From Pseudomonas hefeiensis (GTDB taxonomy: Bacteria > Pseudomonadota > Gammaproteobacteria > Pseudomonadales > Pseudomonadaceae): DNA of 64,000 nt. The translations under genes were made by a program, and so were the position numbers. The notes beneath the pieces were generated by a model that did no database searches, had not been told where the DNA came from, and worked only from the letters and a program-made list of their open reading frames with translations. Within the stretch, counting starts at the first letter, position 1. Each line of letters starts with the position of its first letter. Below are positions 39,199-49,100 of this stretch, piece by piece. Location of the stretch: the NCBI RefSeq assembly GCF_030687835.1, contig NZ_CP117449.1, forward strand, positions 2,542,001 through 2,606,000, in the 5' to 3' direction.

Positions 39199-40490
39199 GC
39201 TGATCTTCCTTGATTGGTCGTTGGAAAATGAAACGTGAGAAACCATAGAACCAAGGCAGTAGCGCTGATCAAGGCACCCAGTAGGCTTACCGCCATCCAG
39301 CCCCATAGCGCATAAACCTGGGTTGCGGCTGCGGCTCCCAGCGCGCTACCGACCGAGTAGAAGCACATGTATGCGCCGACCATGCGACTTTGGGCGTCGG
39401 GTCGTGCAGCAAAAATGAGGCTCTGGTTGGTGACGTGTACCGCTTGCACCGCGAAGTCGAGCAGGACTACGCCGCAGACCAGCGCGATCAGGGACGTCTC
39501 GGCAAACGTGATGGGCAACCAGGACAGCGTCAGGAGCCCCAGCGAAATGCCGGTCACACGTTGCCCCAGGCCTTGATCGGCCCAGCGACCGGCTCTACTG
39601 GCAGCAAGGGCACCGGCGATGCCAGCCAATCCAAACATGCCGATGGCGGTGTGTGAAAGCGACAGCGGCGGGGCGCTCAACGGCAGCACCATGGATGTCC
39701 ACAGCACGGAAAAAGCGGCAAAGATCAGTAAGGCCAGAAGGCCCCTGATGCGTAAAGTGCGTTCGGTGATGAACAGTTTGAAGAGTGAGCTTATAAGCGC
39801 CAGGTAGGAGTCTTGGTGCCTTGGCGTCGCCGTGACAGGAACCACTTTCCACAGCACCGCCGCGATGGTCAGCATCAATCCTGAGGACACGAAGTAAACG
39901 GCGCGCCAGCCTGCGATGTCCGCAATCAGGCCAGAGGTAAACCGCGCCAGAAGAATGCCCAGGACAATTCCACTTGTTACCGTCCCCACTGCATGCCCGC
40001 GTTGTGATGGCGTTGCCAACACGGCGGTATATGCCACGAGTACTTGAACAACCACTGCCAGTAAGCCCATCACGATCATGGCGCCCAACAGGGCCAGCCA
40101 TTGCTGTGCTGCGCCGACCGCCGTGAGTGCGATCGCAGACAGCAGTACCTGAGTCAGAATCAGCCGCTTACGGTTTACCAAATCGCCCAGTGGGACGATG
40201 AACAGCAACCCCAGCGCGTAACCAACCTGAGTAGCAGTCACGACAACTCCGATCATTGATGAGGCCACACCCAGGCTCTGAGCCATTGAATCGAGTAACG
40301 GTTGTGCGAAATAAACGTTGGCTACTGCCAGCGCGCAGGTGACGGAAAACAATAACGTGAGCGACGGGGAAAGCCCTGGAATCCGGTCAGTCCTGCTGTT
40401 TTCTCCGGTATCCGAATGCAGCAATCCCGAAGGCTGTCCGGAGAACCGTTTGGCGGCTGAGTCGGCATCTGCTGTCATGTACGCCTCCAT
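39195..40490 (-). CDS. Major facilitator superfamily transporter
   Basis: A 431-residue MFS protein with 12 predicted helices; the family loop LGDLVNRKRLIL between helices 2 and 3 is visible. The first ~40 residues are a polar tail. It resembles drug-proton antiporters of the DHA1 type. An alternative start is the ATG at 40478. It is divergent from an HxlR-type regulator gene with about 125 bases between starts and is coupled to the DMT exporter gene, so the pair is probably regulated by HxlR. Confidence 0.85.
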   Translation of the reverse strand: MEAYMTADADSAAKRFSGQPSGLLHSDTGENSRTDRIPGLSPSLTLLFSVTCALAVANVYFAQPLLDSMAQSLGVASSMIGVVVTATQVGYALGLLFIVPLGDLVNRKRLILTQVLLSAIALTAVGAAQQWLALLGAMIVMGLLAVVVQVLVAYTAVLATPSQRGHAVGTVTSGIVLGILLARFTSGLIADIAGWRAVYFVSSGLMLTIAAVLWKVVPVTATPRHQDSYLALISSLFKLFITERTLRIRGLLALLIFAAFSVLWTSMVLPLSAPPLSLSHTAIGMFGLAGIAGALAASRAGRWADQGLGQRVTGISLGLLTLSWLPITFAETSLIALVCGVVLLDFAVQAVHVTNQSLIFAARPDAQSRMVGAYMCFYSVGSALGAAAATQVYALWGWMAVSLLGALISATALVLWFLTFHFPTTNQGRSA

Positions 40491-40615
40491 GGCGTTAAGC
40501 TGGTTTCAATTAAGCACTAGATTCAATTGTTGCTGTAACAGGTTTTAAATTGCAACTACATTGTGCCGGGCTGGTGGACAGTCTCGGCAACTCCACATTC
40601 AGCAAGGTCAAAAAG

Positions 40616-41074
40616 ATGGTCGAAGACGCCTCACCACACAGCAGCGAATGTCCGGTAGCAAGAACACTGGAGGCGATTGGGGATCGTTGGTCGCTCATGA
40701 TCATTCGCGACGCTTTTGACGACATTCGCCGATTCAGCGAATTTCAAAAGAGCTTGGGCGTGGCCAAAAACATTCTGGCATCGCGACTGAAGACCTTGGT
40801 TGAGGTCGGGGTTTTCGACGTTCGACCGGCGTCAGATGGCAGCGCCTACAAGGAGTACGTCCTTACGGAAAAAGGACGGGAGATCTTTCCGGTTGTGGTC
40901 AGTATGCGGCAGTGGGGCGAACGTTTCCTGTTCAAGCCGCAGGAGACGCGTTCTGTGCTGATGGACAACGAGTCCGGCCAGCCTCTGATGCTGATTGATG
41001 TTCGCTCATCAAGCGGTCAAAAACTTGGACCGTCTGACTGCCACAGAGTGAGACTTGTTGACGGCGAGTCGTGA
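40616..41074 (+). CDS. HxlR-family regulator
   Basis: A 152-residue winged-helix regulator: CPVARTLEAIGDRWSLMII is the family signature, followed by RRFSEFQKSLGVAKNILASR and the wing YKEYVLTEKGREIFPVV. The start at 40616 is chosen because it gives the typical short lead before the conserved cysteine; longer starts (TTG 40550) are possible. HxlR proteins often sense aldehydes or oxidants, and the N-terminal cysteine is conserved here. It is divergent from the MFS-DMT transporter pair, the likely target. Confidence 0.85.
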   Translation: MVEDASPHSSECPVARTLEAIGDRWSLMIIRDAFDDIRRFSEFQKSLGVAKNILASRLKTLVEVGVFDVRPASDGSAYKEYVLTEKGREIFPVVVSMRQWGERFLFKPQETRSVLMDNESGQPLMLIDVRSSSGQKLGPSDCHRVRLVDGES

Positions 41075-41256
41075 ATCGACAGCAGCCTGCCAACATCGAT
41101 TATGTACAGCAGCGTTACGAGGAAACTCGCTTCGAAAAGTCGGGGATGCCGTTGCCGGCACAAACCATCAGCTTTAAAACGGACATCGATGGCTGTGAAA
41201 TGCAGGCTCACAAGCGCTTTGAAGAAGCGCTGGCAAGGGCAGGTGACGTTACCCGT

Positions 41257-42150
41257 TTACATCCGGTGATGTTCCAGCAAGAAGTCCACGAACAACCGCA
41301 CCCGCGCCGGCATTGCCGAGCCACCTACGAACACCGCATGAATCGGTTCCTGGTCGCCGGGGTTCCAGGCTTCCAGCAGCGGTACCAGATCGCCGCGCCG
41401 CAGGTCCTCGGCTACGGTGAATTCGCCGATACGTGCAATGCCGGCACCTACTCGCGCGAGTTGTGCCAGCGCTTCGCCACTGCTGCATTCGATGTTGCCG
41501 CTGACCTTCAGGGAAAACTCCCTTCCGTCGCGGATGAACGGCCAGTTGGGTTCGGCACGTCGGAAGTTGAAGCGCAGGCAGTTGTGCCGTAGCAGGTCTT
41601 CCGGTTCCTGGGGGACGCCGTGGCGCTGCAGATACTCGGGCGATGCCACCACGACCTGGCCGGTGTCACCGATCCTGCGTGCGGTCAGCGGGCTGTCGGG
41701 CAGATGGCCAAAGCGTATCGCCACGTCGGCCTGGCCGCCGAGAATGTCGACCACTTCGTCGCCGAGGGTGAGGTCGACGACGATGTTCGGGTAGCGGGCG
41801 CTGAATGCTGCCACCAAGGGAACGATGGTCTGCCGCCCATGGCCGAGGGCGGCACTGACCCGCAAACGACCCTTGGGCACACCTTGGTCGGCGATGGCTT
41901 CTTCGACCTCGGCCATGTCGGCCAGGATACGCCGGGCGCCGCGCAGGTAAGCCTCGCCCTCGGCGGTGAAGGTGATCGCTCGGGTGGTGCACAACAGCAG
42001 GCGGGTGCCAAGACGTTGTTCGGTACGCGCGATGATCCGACTGACCGCCGAGGGTGTCAGCCCCAAGGCACGCGCGGCGGCTGACAGGCTGCCTTCCTGC
42101 GCCACGGTGGCGAACACGCTCATTTCACCTGACCTGCCGTTGAAGTCCAT
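41257..42150 (-). CDS. LysR-family regulator
   Basis: A 297-residue LysR protein: DNA-binding domain at residues 5-64 (MSVFATVAQEGSLSAAARAL, LTPSAVSRIIARTEQRLG), then effector domain (GRLRVSAALGHGRQTIVPLV). It belongs to the broad CrgA/PtxR-like group. It is divergent from an MFS transporter gene with 94 bases between starts, so it probably controls that gene. Complete. Confidence 0.88.
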   Translation of the reverse strand: MDFNGRSGEMSVFATVAQEGSLSAAARALGLTPSAVSRIIARTEQRLGTRLLLCTTRAITFTAEGEAYLRGARRILADMAEVEEAIADQGVPKGRLRVSAALGHGRQTIVPLVAAFSARYPNIVVDLTLGDEVVDILGGQADVAIRFGHLPDSPLTARRIGDTGQVVVASPEYLQRHGVPQEPEDLLRHNCLRFNFRRAEPNWPFIRDGREFSLKVSGNIECSSGEALAQLARVGAGIARIGEFTVAEDLRRGDLVPLLEAWNPGDQEPIHAVFVGGSAMPARVRLFVDFLLEHHRM

Positions 42151-42244
42151 TTGTGCTCCCTACGCAAAGGTGATTGCCAGAAATGCTATCTACCGCCTGA
42201 AAAAGTTGGATCGTAGCATTGGCGGCATAGATAAGGAGCCTTCC

Positions 42245-43411
42245 ATGCGTATCAATCCACCGCTTGTCGCACTCGCCATTGGTGCTTTTGGCATCGGCGT
42301 TACCGAGTTCGCCCCCATGGGCATGTTGCCGGGCATCGCTGCGGATCTCGGCGTTTCCATTCCCGCCGCAGGTTTGTTGGTCAGTGCTTACGCCCTGGGC
42401 GTACTGCTCGGCGCGCCGCTGATGACCCTGACCACCGGCAGGATTCCCCGGCGCTATTTGCTGATCGGACTCATGGCGATTTTTACCCTGGGTAATCTGA
42501 TGTCAGCCCTGGCGACCGATTACTACAGCCTCATGGTCGCCAGGGTGGTGACCTCACTGAACCATGGCGCGTTCTTTGGCGTTGGCTCCATTGTCGCCGC
42601 TAGCGTAGTCGCCCCGGAGAAACGCGCCGGGGCGGTTGCGGCCATGTTCATGGGCCTGACCCTGGCCACCATCGGCGGCGTGCCGCTGGCCGCCTGGTTT
42701 GGCGAACTGTTCGGCTGGCGCACCGCATTCTGGGGTATTACCGGCCTCGGCGTGGTGGCCATGACCGCATTGTGGTTCGCGCTACCGAACCTGCAGGCGC
42801 CACCAAGCGTCGGTGTACTGGCCGAAATTCGGGCACTGGGCCGTGGACGGGTGCTGGGGGCATTGGCTCTGACCGTCGTCGGCTCGGGTGCAATGTTTAC
42901 CGTCTTCACCTACATTGCGCCGATCCTCAGCAGCGAGACCCATGCATCCACTGCCTACATCACCGCCATGCTGGTGCTGTTCGGTGTGGGATTGACGCTG
43001 GGCAACATGTGGGGCGGCAAGGCCGCCGACCGCTCGATAGATCGCACCCTGATCGTTTCGCTGAGCGTGCTGATTCTCGTCTTGTTGGCATTCACCGTGC
43101 TGATGCGTTGGCCGCTGCCGGCCGCCGTTGCCATTCTGATATGGGGTATCGCCAGCTTCGCCCTGGTGCCGCCGTTACAGATGCGCGTCATGGAAGCTGC
43201 CAAGGACGCACCCAACCTGGCCTCGGCGGTGAACATCGGAGCCTTCAACTTAGGCAACGCGATTGGTGCGGCGCTGGGCGGAGCGGTGATCAATGCCGGG
43301 CTGGGTTATCCGGCGATTTCCCTGGCTGGAGCGGCAATGGCGGGTCTGGGGCTGCTGATGGTGTTGGCTTTTGCCTGGCGTTCCAGAACGGTCGCAACTG
43401 CGATGGTGTGA
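42245..43411 (+). CDS. MFS transporter, DHA1/AraJ-like
   Basis: A 388-residue MFS exporter with 12 helices. The N-terminus reads ALAIGAFGIGVTEFAPMG, the hallmark of the AraJ/YdhP-like drug or sugar efflux group, and LTTGRIPRRYLLIGLM is the loop after helix 2. The start ATG 42245 is set by AAGGAG upstream. It is regulated most likely by the divergent LysR protein. Substrate not determined. Confidence 0.88.
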   Translation: MRINPPLVALAIGAFGIGVTEFAPMGMLPGIAADLGVSIPAAGLLVSAYALGVLLGAPLMTLTTGRIPRRYLLIGLMAIFTLGNLMSALATDYYSLMVARVVTSLNHGAFFGVGSIVAASVVAPEKRAGAVAAMFMGLTLATIGGVPLAAWFGELFGWRTAFWGITGLGVVAMTALWFALPNLQAPPSVGVLAEIRALGRGRVLGALALTVVGSGAMFTVFTYIAPILSSETHASTAYITAMLVLFGVGLTLGNMWGGKAADRSIDRTLIVSLSVLILVLLAFTVLMRWPLPAAVAILIWGIASFALVPPLQMRVMEAAKDAPNLASAVNIGAFNLGNAIGAALGGAVINAGLGYPAISLAGAAMAGLGLLMVLAFAWRSRTVATAMV

Positions 43412-43497
43412 CGATGATGTGAGGGGGCTGTGACTGACCGATAAGTGACGGTTGGTGCCCCATCGCAGCCATTCGCGAATGCTCAGCATGCATGCGC

Positions 43498-43528
43498 TTG
43501 ACTTAGAGCGCGCTCTAACCAATAGCCT
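43498..43528 (+). promoter_or_regulatory. MerR-type promoter with 19-base spacer
   Basis: TTGACT (43498-43503) and TAGCCT (43523-43528) are separated by 19 bases, longer than the usual 17. The spacer region holds a perfect palindrome TTAGAGCGCGCTCTAA (43503-43518). This is the layout of promoters activated by MerR-family proteins, which twist the DNA to align the two boxes. The carboxymuconolactone-decarboxylase-like gene starts 60 bases downstream, and a MerR gene follows it. Confidence 0.75.
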
Positions 43529-43587
43529 CCTTGTTGCACCGCCAAAACGGCCAGGTCCGTTGCGCGGCTTAAACAAGGAGATAGGTC

Positions 43588-44061
43588 ATGACATTAAAAA
43601 AACTGAGCGTTGCAACCGGGCTCGTGCTTTCAGCATTCGCAATTCCGGTGTCGGCAACTGAAGCCGATAGTCGACGAGTGAAAGGGGTCCAGACCCTGGA
43701 AAGAATCACCGGGACCGCCGGCAACAACGTGGTCAAATCGCTTAGCGATATCTCTCCCGAACTGGGTGAATGGATAGTCGATTTCGCCTATGGTGATGTG
43801 TTTTCCAGGCCAGGTGTCGCTCTGTGCACACGCGAGCTGGCAACCATCGCGGCCCTCACCGCATTGGGAAACGCGCAACCTCAACTCAAAGTGCATATAG
43901 AGGGCGCGCTGAATGTCGGTTGCAAACCTGAGGAAATCGTTGAAATCATCATCCAGATGGCGGTGTATGCTGGTTTTCCAAGCGCGTTGAATGGCATCAG
44001 CGCAGCGCGGGAAGTGTTTGCCAAACGAGGCATTAAAGTTGTTGCTGCACCTCCCGAGTGA
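43588..44061 (+). CDS. Exported carboxymuconolactone decarboxylase-family protein
   Basis: A 157-residue protein with a cleavable signal peptide (KKLSVATGLVLSAFAIPVSA) and a CMD fold domain: LCTRELATIAALTALGNAQP, then VGCKPEEIVEIIIQMAVYAG, GFPSALNGISAAREVF. The cytoplasmic AhpD-type CXXC pair is absent, only single cysteines remain, so peroxidase activity is doubtful. Periplasmic members of this family are of unclear function. A MerR-type promoter lies upstream and a MerR regulator gene 46 bases downstream, suggesting a small stress-responsive operon. Confidence 0.83.
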   Translation: MTLKKLSVATGLVLSAFAIPVSATEADSRRVKGVQTLERITGTAGNNVVKSLSDISPELGEWIVDFAYGDVFSRPGVALCTRELATIAALTALGNAQPQLKVHIEGALNVGCKPEEIVEIIIQMAVYAGFPSALNGISAAREVFAKRGIKVVAAPPE

Positions 44062-44107
44062 ACGGGATTAGTGCATGACCGAACACCGATGGCCAAGGAT
44101 TGTGCTT

Positions 44108-44485
44108 ATGAACGCCTACCAGACGATTGACCAGGTCGCCAAGCGCACTGGCCTTACGGCCTATACCCTGCGCTACTACGAACGCATCGGCCTGTTGGCT
44201 CCGGTCGCCCGTGCGGCCGGCGGGCAACGGCTTTATGCGCCGACTGATATGGCGTGGCTGGAATTTCTGCTGCGTTTACGCACCACTCACATGACCATCG
44301 GCAAAATGCAAACATTCGCCAAGCTGCGCAGCGCCGGGGATTCAACGATTGCCGAGCGCCGCCAGATGCTGGAGAGCCATTTACAGGATGTAGAGGCCGA
44401 AGTTGCTGCCATGCAAAAGGCCGTTGCTGCACTGCAAGTCAAGATTGACCACTACCGTATGCTTGAGGCTAAGGAGGATGTTTAG
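44108..44485 (+). CDS. MerR-family regulator
   Basis: A 125-residue MerR protein: YQTIDQVAKRTGLTAYTLRY with the YERIGLL turn, the wing GGQRLYAPTDMAWLEFLLRL, and a C-terminal coiled coil (SHLQDVEAEVAAMQKAVAAL). The start at 44108 has AAGGA upstream; the frame also allows 44075. There are no cysteines in the C-terminal part for metal binding, so an organic or redox signal is more likely. It lies after the CMD-like gene on the same strand and is the obvious candidate for the 19-base-spacer promoter. Confidence 0.87.
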   Translation: MNAYQTIDQVAKRTGLTAYTLRYYERIGLLAPVARAAGGQRLYAPTDMAWLEFLLRLRTTHMTIGKMQTFAKLRSAGDSTIAERRQMLESHLQDVEAEVAAMQKAVAALQVKIDHYRMLEAKEDV

Positions 44486-45002
44486 CATCTGCTCTGTTGG
44501 TCGACTCCCGCCCATCGCGACAAGCAGGGTCCTGCTGAAATCCTTCATGGCCGCGAGCGAAGCGGGCACCTTGAGACTATGCTCATTGCCACTGCAGGCA
44601 ATGTATTGATTTCAATTGTCAGCCGCCAAGGAAAGGAGTCTGTATGTCTCTGGTTCGTCATGCCCGGTTCTATGTTTGGAATGACCGAATGAGCAATCTG
44701 GTAACCGGGGTCCATGGGCGCAGCTTGATCAATGGGCAACACCTCGTCAGTTCGTGAGCATTTGCGCGAGAGTCTCGGTCTGGTCGCTACAGGCTGCCTG
44801 ACTGCGAGCTCAAGCTGGCGGGAGTGGTGACGGCAGCGCAACAGGGTATTGCCAATAACTCGGGCAACTGCCCAAGCATTCTCAGGATCGACGATCTCCA
44901 ATCTGAAGGCCGACTTCTCCAGCCAGGTCGAGCAGTCGATCCAGGCTGTCGGCAAGTGCAGGTGGATTACTTTTGGTAAATCCCAAGGAAGTGGAGAACA
45001 GT
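44486..45002. other. Intergenic region with one possible 37-codon frame
   Basis: About 500 bases between merR and the periplasmic binding protein gene. A short plus-strand frame beginning at ATG 44644 with an AAGGAG site (MSLVRHARFYVWNDRM...) ends after 37 codons and matches nothing I know. No terminator or repeat was recognised. The region probably contains the promoter of the TorT/TorS-like pair. Confidence 0.4.
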
Positions 45003-46103
45003 ATGAACGCTAAACCGATCCACAAAATCCTATGGCGCCTCGCCGGCTGCGTGACCGGGCTGGCGATGGTTGCCGCCAATCCAGCCCAAGCTGCCGACGG
45101 CGGCATCGCCAGCGGCCCTGCCTCAAGCTATAGCATTGCCTTCAGCAACTCCTACGCGGGCAGCGATTTTCGCAAAGTGATGGTGCGCAACTGGCAGGAG
45201 GTTGCGGCCCAAGCGCAAAAGGATGGCTTGATCCGCGAGGCTCCGGTGGTCAGCGCCAATAACTCGGTGGCGGAACAAGCGGCCCATATCCAGGACATGA
45301 TCGTCAAGGGCGTGAACGCCATCGTCATTCTTGCCGCGTCCGACACGGCCCTCAACGGCGTGATCCGCGATGCTTGCAACGCCGGCATCGTGGTGGTCGT
45401 CATGGCCAGCCTGGTCACCGAACGCTGCGTCTATACCGTGGACTACGACTGGTCCGCCATGGGCCGCGTGGAAATGGATTATATCGCCGAGCGCCTCAAG
45501 GGGAACGGAACGCTGCTGGAGATCCGCGGCATTGCCGGCGATGCCACCGATAAAAACATCAGCGACGGCATTCGCAAGGCCGCCAGCGACTATCCGGGCC
45601 TGAGGTTCGCCAAGACCGTGTACGGGAACTGGACAGCGTCCGTCGCACGCAAGGAGGTGGCGCTGGCGCTGCCGTCGCTGCCCAGCATTGATGCCGTCGC
45701 GACTCAGGGAGGCGACGGCTACGGCGCGGCCATGGCGTTCAAGGCGGCGGGGCGCCCGTTGCCGATCATCGTGATGGGGAACCGTCAGGACGAACTTGCC
45801 CTGTGGAAACAGGAGCGCGATGCCAATGGCTACGAGACCGTCTCGGTCTCGGCCTCCCCAAGCGTCTCACAGGTGGGGTTCTGGGTGGCCCAGCAGATTC
45901 TGGCGGGCAAGCAGGTGCCGAAGTTTGTCGAGGTGCCGCTGGTACGCATCGATGCGAAAGACCTGGACGCCTGGCTCGCCACGATGCCGGTGGGCGGCGC
46001 CGCCAATCCTTTCTACACCCAGGCTTCCGTTGCGGCGATGATCGACGCGGCCATCAACCATACGGCGCCTCCGGCGCCTTTGCCGGAGGTGACGAAGCAG
46101 TAG
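45003..46103 (+). CDS. Periplasmic binding protein, TorT/RbsB-like
   Basis: A 366-residue exported protein. Signal peptide about residues 1-31 (GCVTGLAMVAANPAQAA) then a type I periplasmic-binding fold: SYSIAFSNSYAGSDFRKVMV, AAHIQDMIVKGVNAIVILAA, DGIRKAASDYPGLRFAKTVY, and QGGDGYGAAMAFKAAGRPLP. No ABC permease or ATPase is nearby; instead a large hybrid histidine kinase follows after 31 bases. This is the arrangement of TorT, which binds a ligand and signals through the TorS kinase. The ligand is unknown. The long frame's earlier TTG start (44973) is rejected in favour of ATG 45003. Confidence 0.85.
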   Translation: MNAKPIHKILWRLAGCVTGLAMVAANPAQAADGGIASGPASSYSIAFSNSYAGSDFRKVMVRNWQEVAAQAQKDGLIREAPVVSANNSVAEQAAHIQDMIVKGVNAIVILAASDTALNGVIRDACNAGIVVVVMASLVTERCVYTVDYDWSAMGRVEMDYIAERLKGNGTLLEIRGIAGDATDKNISDGIRKAASDYPGLRFAKTVYGNWTASVARKEVALALPSLPSIDAVATQGGDGYGAAMAFKAAGRPLPIIVMGNRQDELALWKQERDANGYETVSVSASPSVSQVGFWVAQQILAGKQVPKFVEVPLVRIDAKDLDAWLATMPVGGAANPFYTQASVAAMIDAAINHTAPPAPLPEVTKQ

Positions 46104-46134
46104 TGGCGGGCGGGGAGCGAGGAGGCGCGGCGCC

Positions 46135-49100
46135 GTGTTGACATTCAGACCCACCACGGACAGGCCCATTGCCGTCAGGATTGGGCTGGCGGTCGCCGCA
46201 CTGGTGTTCTTGATGCTGGCGGTATCGCTAGTGAACCTCTACGGCCTGCGAGGCATGGTTCGTGCGGTGGATTCCGCCAGCCATTCCGCGGAAATTCTGG
46301 CCTCGGTTAACGGGGCCTCCGAGCGGGTGGAAAACTTCATCGCCACCCGCGACCAGGAAAAGCCTGTCCCAAGCCGAAGACATGGTGGCGACGGCTATCG
46401 CCGGCCTCAGCGCCATTGCGGTGGCAGAGGCACAATCGCTCAAGGGCGGTCTGGACAGGCTCGCCGCGGCGATCGTTGCCTTGCGAGCGGCGACCCTGAC
46501 CATGGATGGCGAAACGGAGAACATGACAGCCCACTACGGCCGGATGCGAGAAGCGACGATCCTCGTCGAACAGGGCATCGCCGATGGGCTGAAGGGGCTT
46601 GACTCCCGCACCGCTGAGCACGAGGCGCGGGTAAGCAATATTGAAAGCGCCCATCGCATCCTGGATATCCTGCGCAACGGCGAACGGATCATCACCGCCC
46701 ATGTGGCCAAGATACTGGTGAGCGGTGATAGGGCGGCCGCCACCGCGGCGCGCAACGCCTGTGCGGCACTCCCGCCCGTGGTCGAGCAATTGCGCGAGGT
46801 GATGGGGGCGCCGCAGGAGAGAGAGAGCCTGGACCAGTTGGCGACGGCGGTCGTTGCTACCTGCGTGACGGTAGAGCACCTTGGCGAGGCGCCCAGGTTG
46901 CGGGGAGGCGAGGCTTTACGGCAGCTCGCCGTCGTCGAGGAAGTGGTCGAGCGCCTCGAGGCAATATTGAGTGAGGTGGATGGGCACGTTGCTCATGACG
47001 CAAGCGACATTCAGGCAGCCACCGGTTTGCTGCACAATGCAGCCGCGTTGTCCAAGCGTTTCGCCGAGCGTGTCGCCACCCTGGAGGCACAGACGTTGTC
47101 GTTTCGCCTGTCTCCGTCGGCCGAGGTCGCCAGCTCTGTTGGCTACATCCTGGACGAGCTCTCCCGTCTCTCTCGCGTTCTCCCTTCGTCCGTGGGGCTG
47201 CAGACCAAGGCTACGCCCCTGACTGTCAGCGATCAGATTGCCGGCTACCGGGCGGCATTCGCCAGGTTTCATCAGGCGAGTAACGCGTTGAGCGACGCAC
47301 GCGACCAGGTTCGCGACGAGGCACGCAGCGCTGGCCTGTTGGTTGCGCGCTTCGCTGGAGAGGCGCGCTCCGACGCCTTGGTCCACAATGATCGCGGCAT
47401 GCTTGCGACGATAGTTGCGGGTACCGTCGCCATCCTGCTAGCCGGCGCCATCGCCTGGAGCACGTCGCGATTTATCGCCCAGCCCATCGTGGCCCTGGCC
47501 TCGGTCATGCGCCGGCTTGCGGCTGGCGACCTGAATGCCGAGATCGCCAGCGCCGAACGCGGCGACGAGATTGGAATCATGACCCGCGCCGTACGGGTGT
47601 TCCAAGAGAATGCCCTGCGCATCCGGGTGCTGGAAGCTGAGGCCGAAGCCGAACGACAGCAAGTCCAGGCCTCTTTGGAGAGAATGGTCGCCGAACGGAC
47701 CGACACGCTGCACCAACAGACCGAGGTGCTGGAGGCGCAGGCCATCGAACTCATTCAGGCGCGCAACCAGGCCGAGACGGCCAACCAGGCAAAAAGCGAT
47801 TTTGTTGCCACAGTCAGCCACGAACTGCGTACCCCCCTGACCCTCATTCTCGCCCCCTTGGAGCAGCTCTCGGCGGCGACCACTGCGCCGGCGGACTGGC
47901 GTGTGCAAGTCGACCGCGCCCAACGCAACGCGCTGCGCTTGATGAACCGGGTGAATGACATTCTCGATTTCTCCAAGGCCGAAGCGGGCAAGTTTGAGCT
48001 GTGTCCGGCGCCAATTGACTTGAACAAGATGGTGGGTGTGCTGGCCGAGGATGCCGCCATGGTGGCCGAGGGCAAAGGCTGCACCTTAACCAGCAGCATC
48101 GATCCTGCGCTCGGTACGGTGTTCCTGGACCCCCAGCACTTCGAGAAGATTCTTCTCAACCTGGTGAGCAATGCCATCAAGTTCACGCCTGCTGGTGGCA
48201 CCGTGCACCTGGCAGTGACGCCCATTGATGGCGAGCGATTTGAACTCGCGGTGCAAGACTCGGGGATCGGCATTGCGCCTGACAAACTGCCGTTGCTGTT
48301 CCAGCGTTTTTCCCAGATCGACAACTCCGCCACGCGCCACTACAGCGGTACAGGCATCGGTCTGGCCCTGGTCAAGGATCTGGCCGAACTGATGGGGGGC
48401 GAAGTCGGCGTCAACAGCGAGCCCGGAAAGGGTTCGTGCTTTTTTGTTCGACTTCCGCTGGGGACTGAGCCAAACAGCGTGCCGACCGAAGCCAGCACCA
48501 TGTACGAGCGATCGTCACCCAGCGCAACAAGCACTATTGAGCAGCGCCACCTGCGTTTCGATGACGGCCGCCAAGGCAGTCGCAACGACCACGCTTCGAC
48601 GCAAGGCGCAGACGACGAGCTGCACCCGGAACACGCCTTGCGATCCAGAGTGCTAGTGGTCGACGACAGCCCGGAAATGCTCAGCTACCTCAGCGAACTT
48701 TTGCAAAACGATTACATCGTCGCCACCGCCGTTGATGGCGAGCAGGCTTGGGCACTCCTGCAGCGTCGACCCATCGACGTTGTCGTTTCGGATGTAATGA
48801 TGCCGAAGCTCGATGGCTTTGGCCTGACAGCCAGAATCAAAGCCAGCGCCGGTTTTGCCCATTTACCCGTGATTCTGGTGACCGCGCGCGGCGGTAGCGA
48901 AGCCTGCGTCTCCGGGCTGGAGAGCGGCGCCGATGACTATATCGCCAAACCCTTCTCGCCGCTGGAGCTCAAGGCTCGCGTACGCGCGGCGCTGCGTATG
49001 AGCCAAGTGCAAACCGAACTGCATGCAAAGTCCCGTCAGGCGGGCATGGCCGAAATCGCCACTACTGTGCTGCACAACGTCGGCAACGTCCTCAACAGCG

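Noticed and set aside
41071..41592. 173-codon plus-strand frame starting in the HxlR stop
   Set aside because: Most of it is the antisense of the LysR gene at 41257-42150. Only the first ~60 codons are free, and they match no family I know; a truncated coupled gene cannot be excluded.
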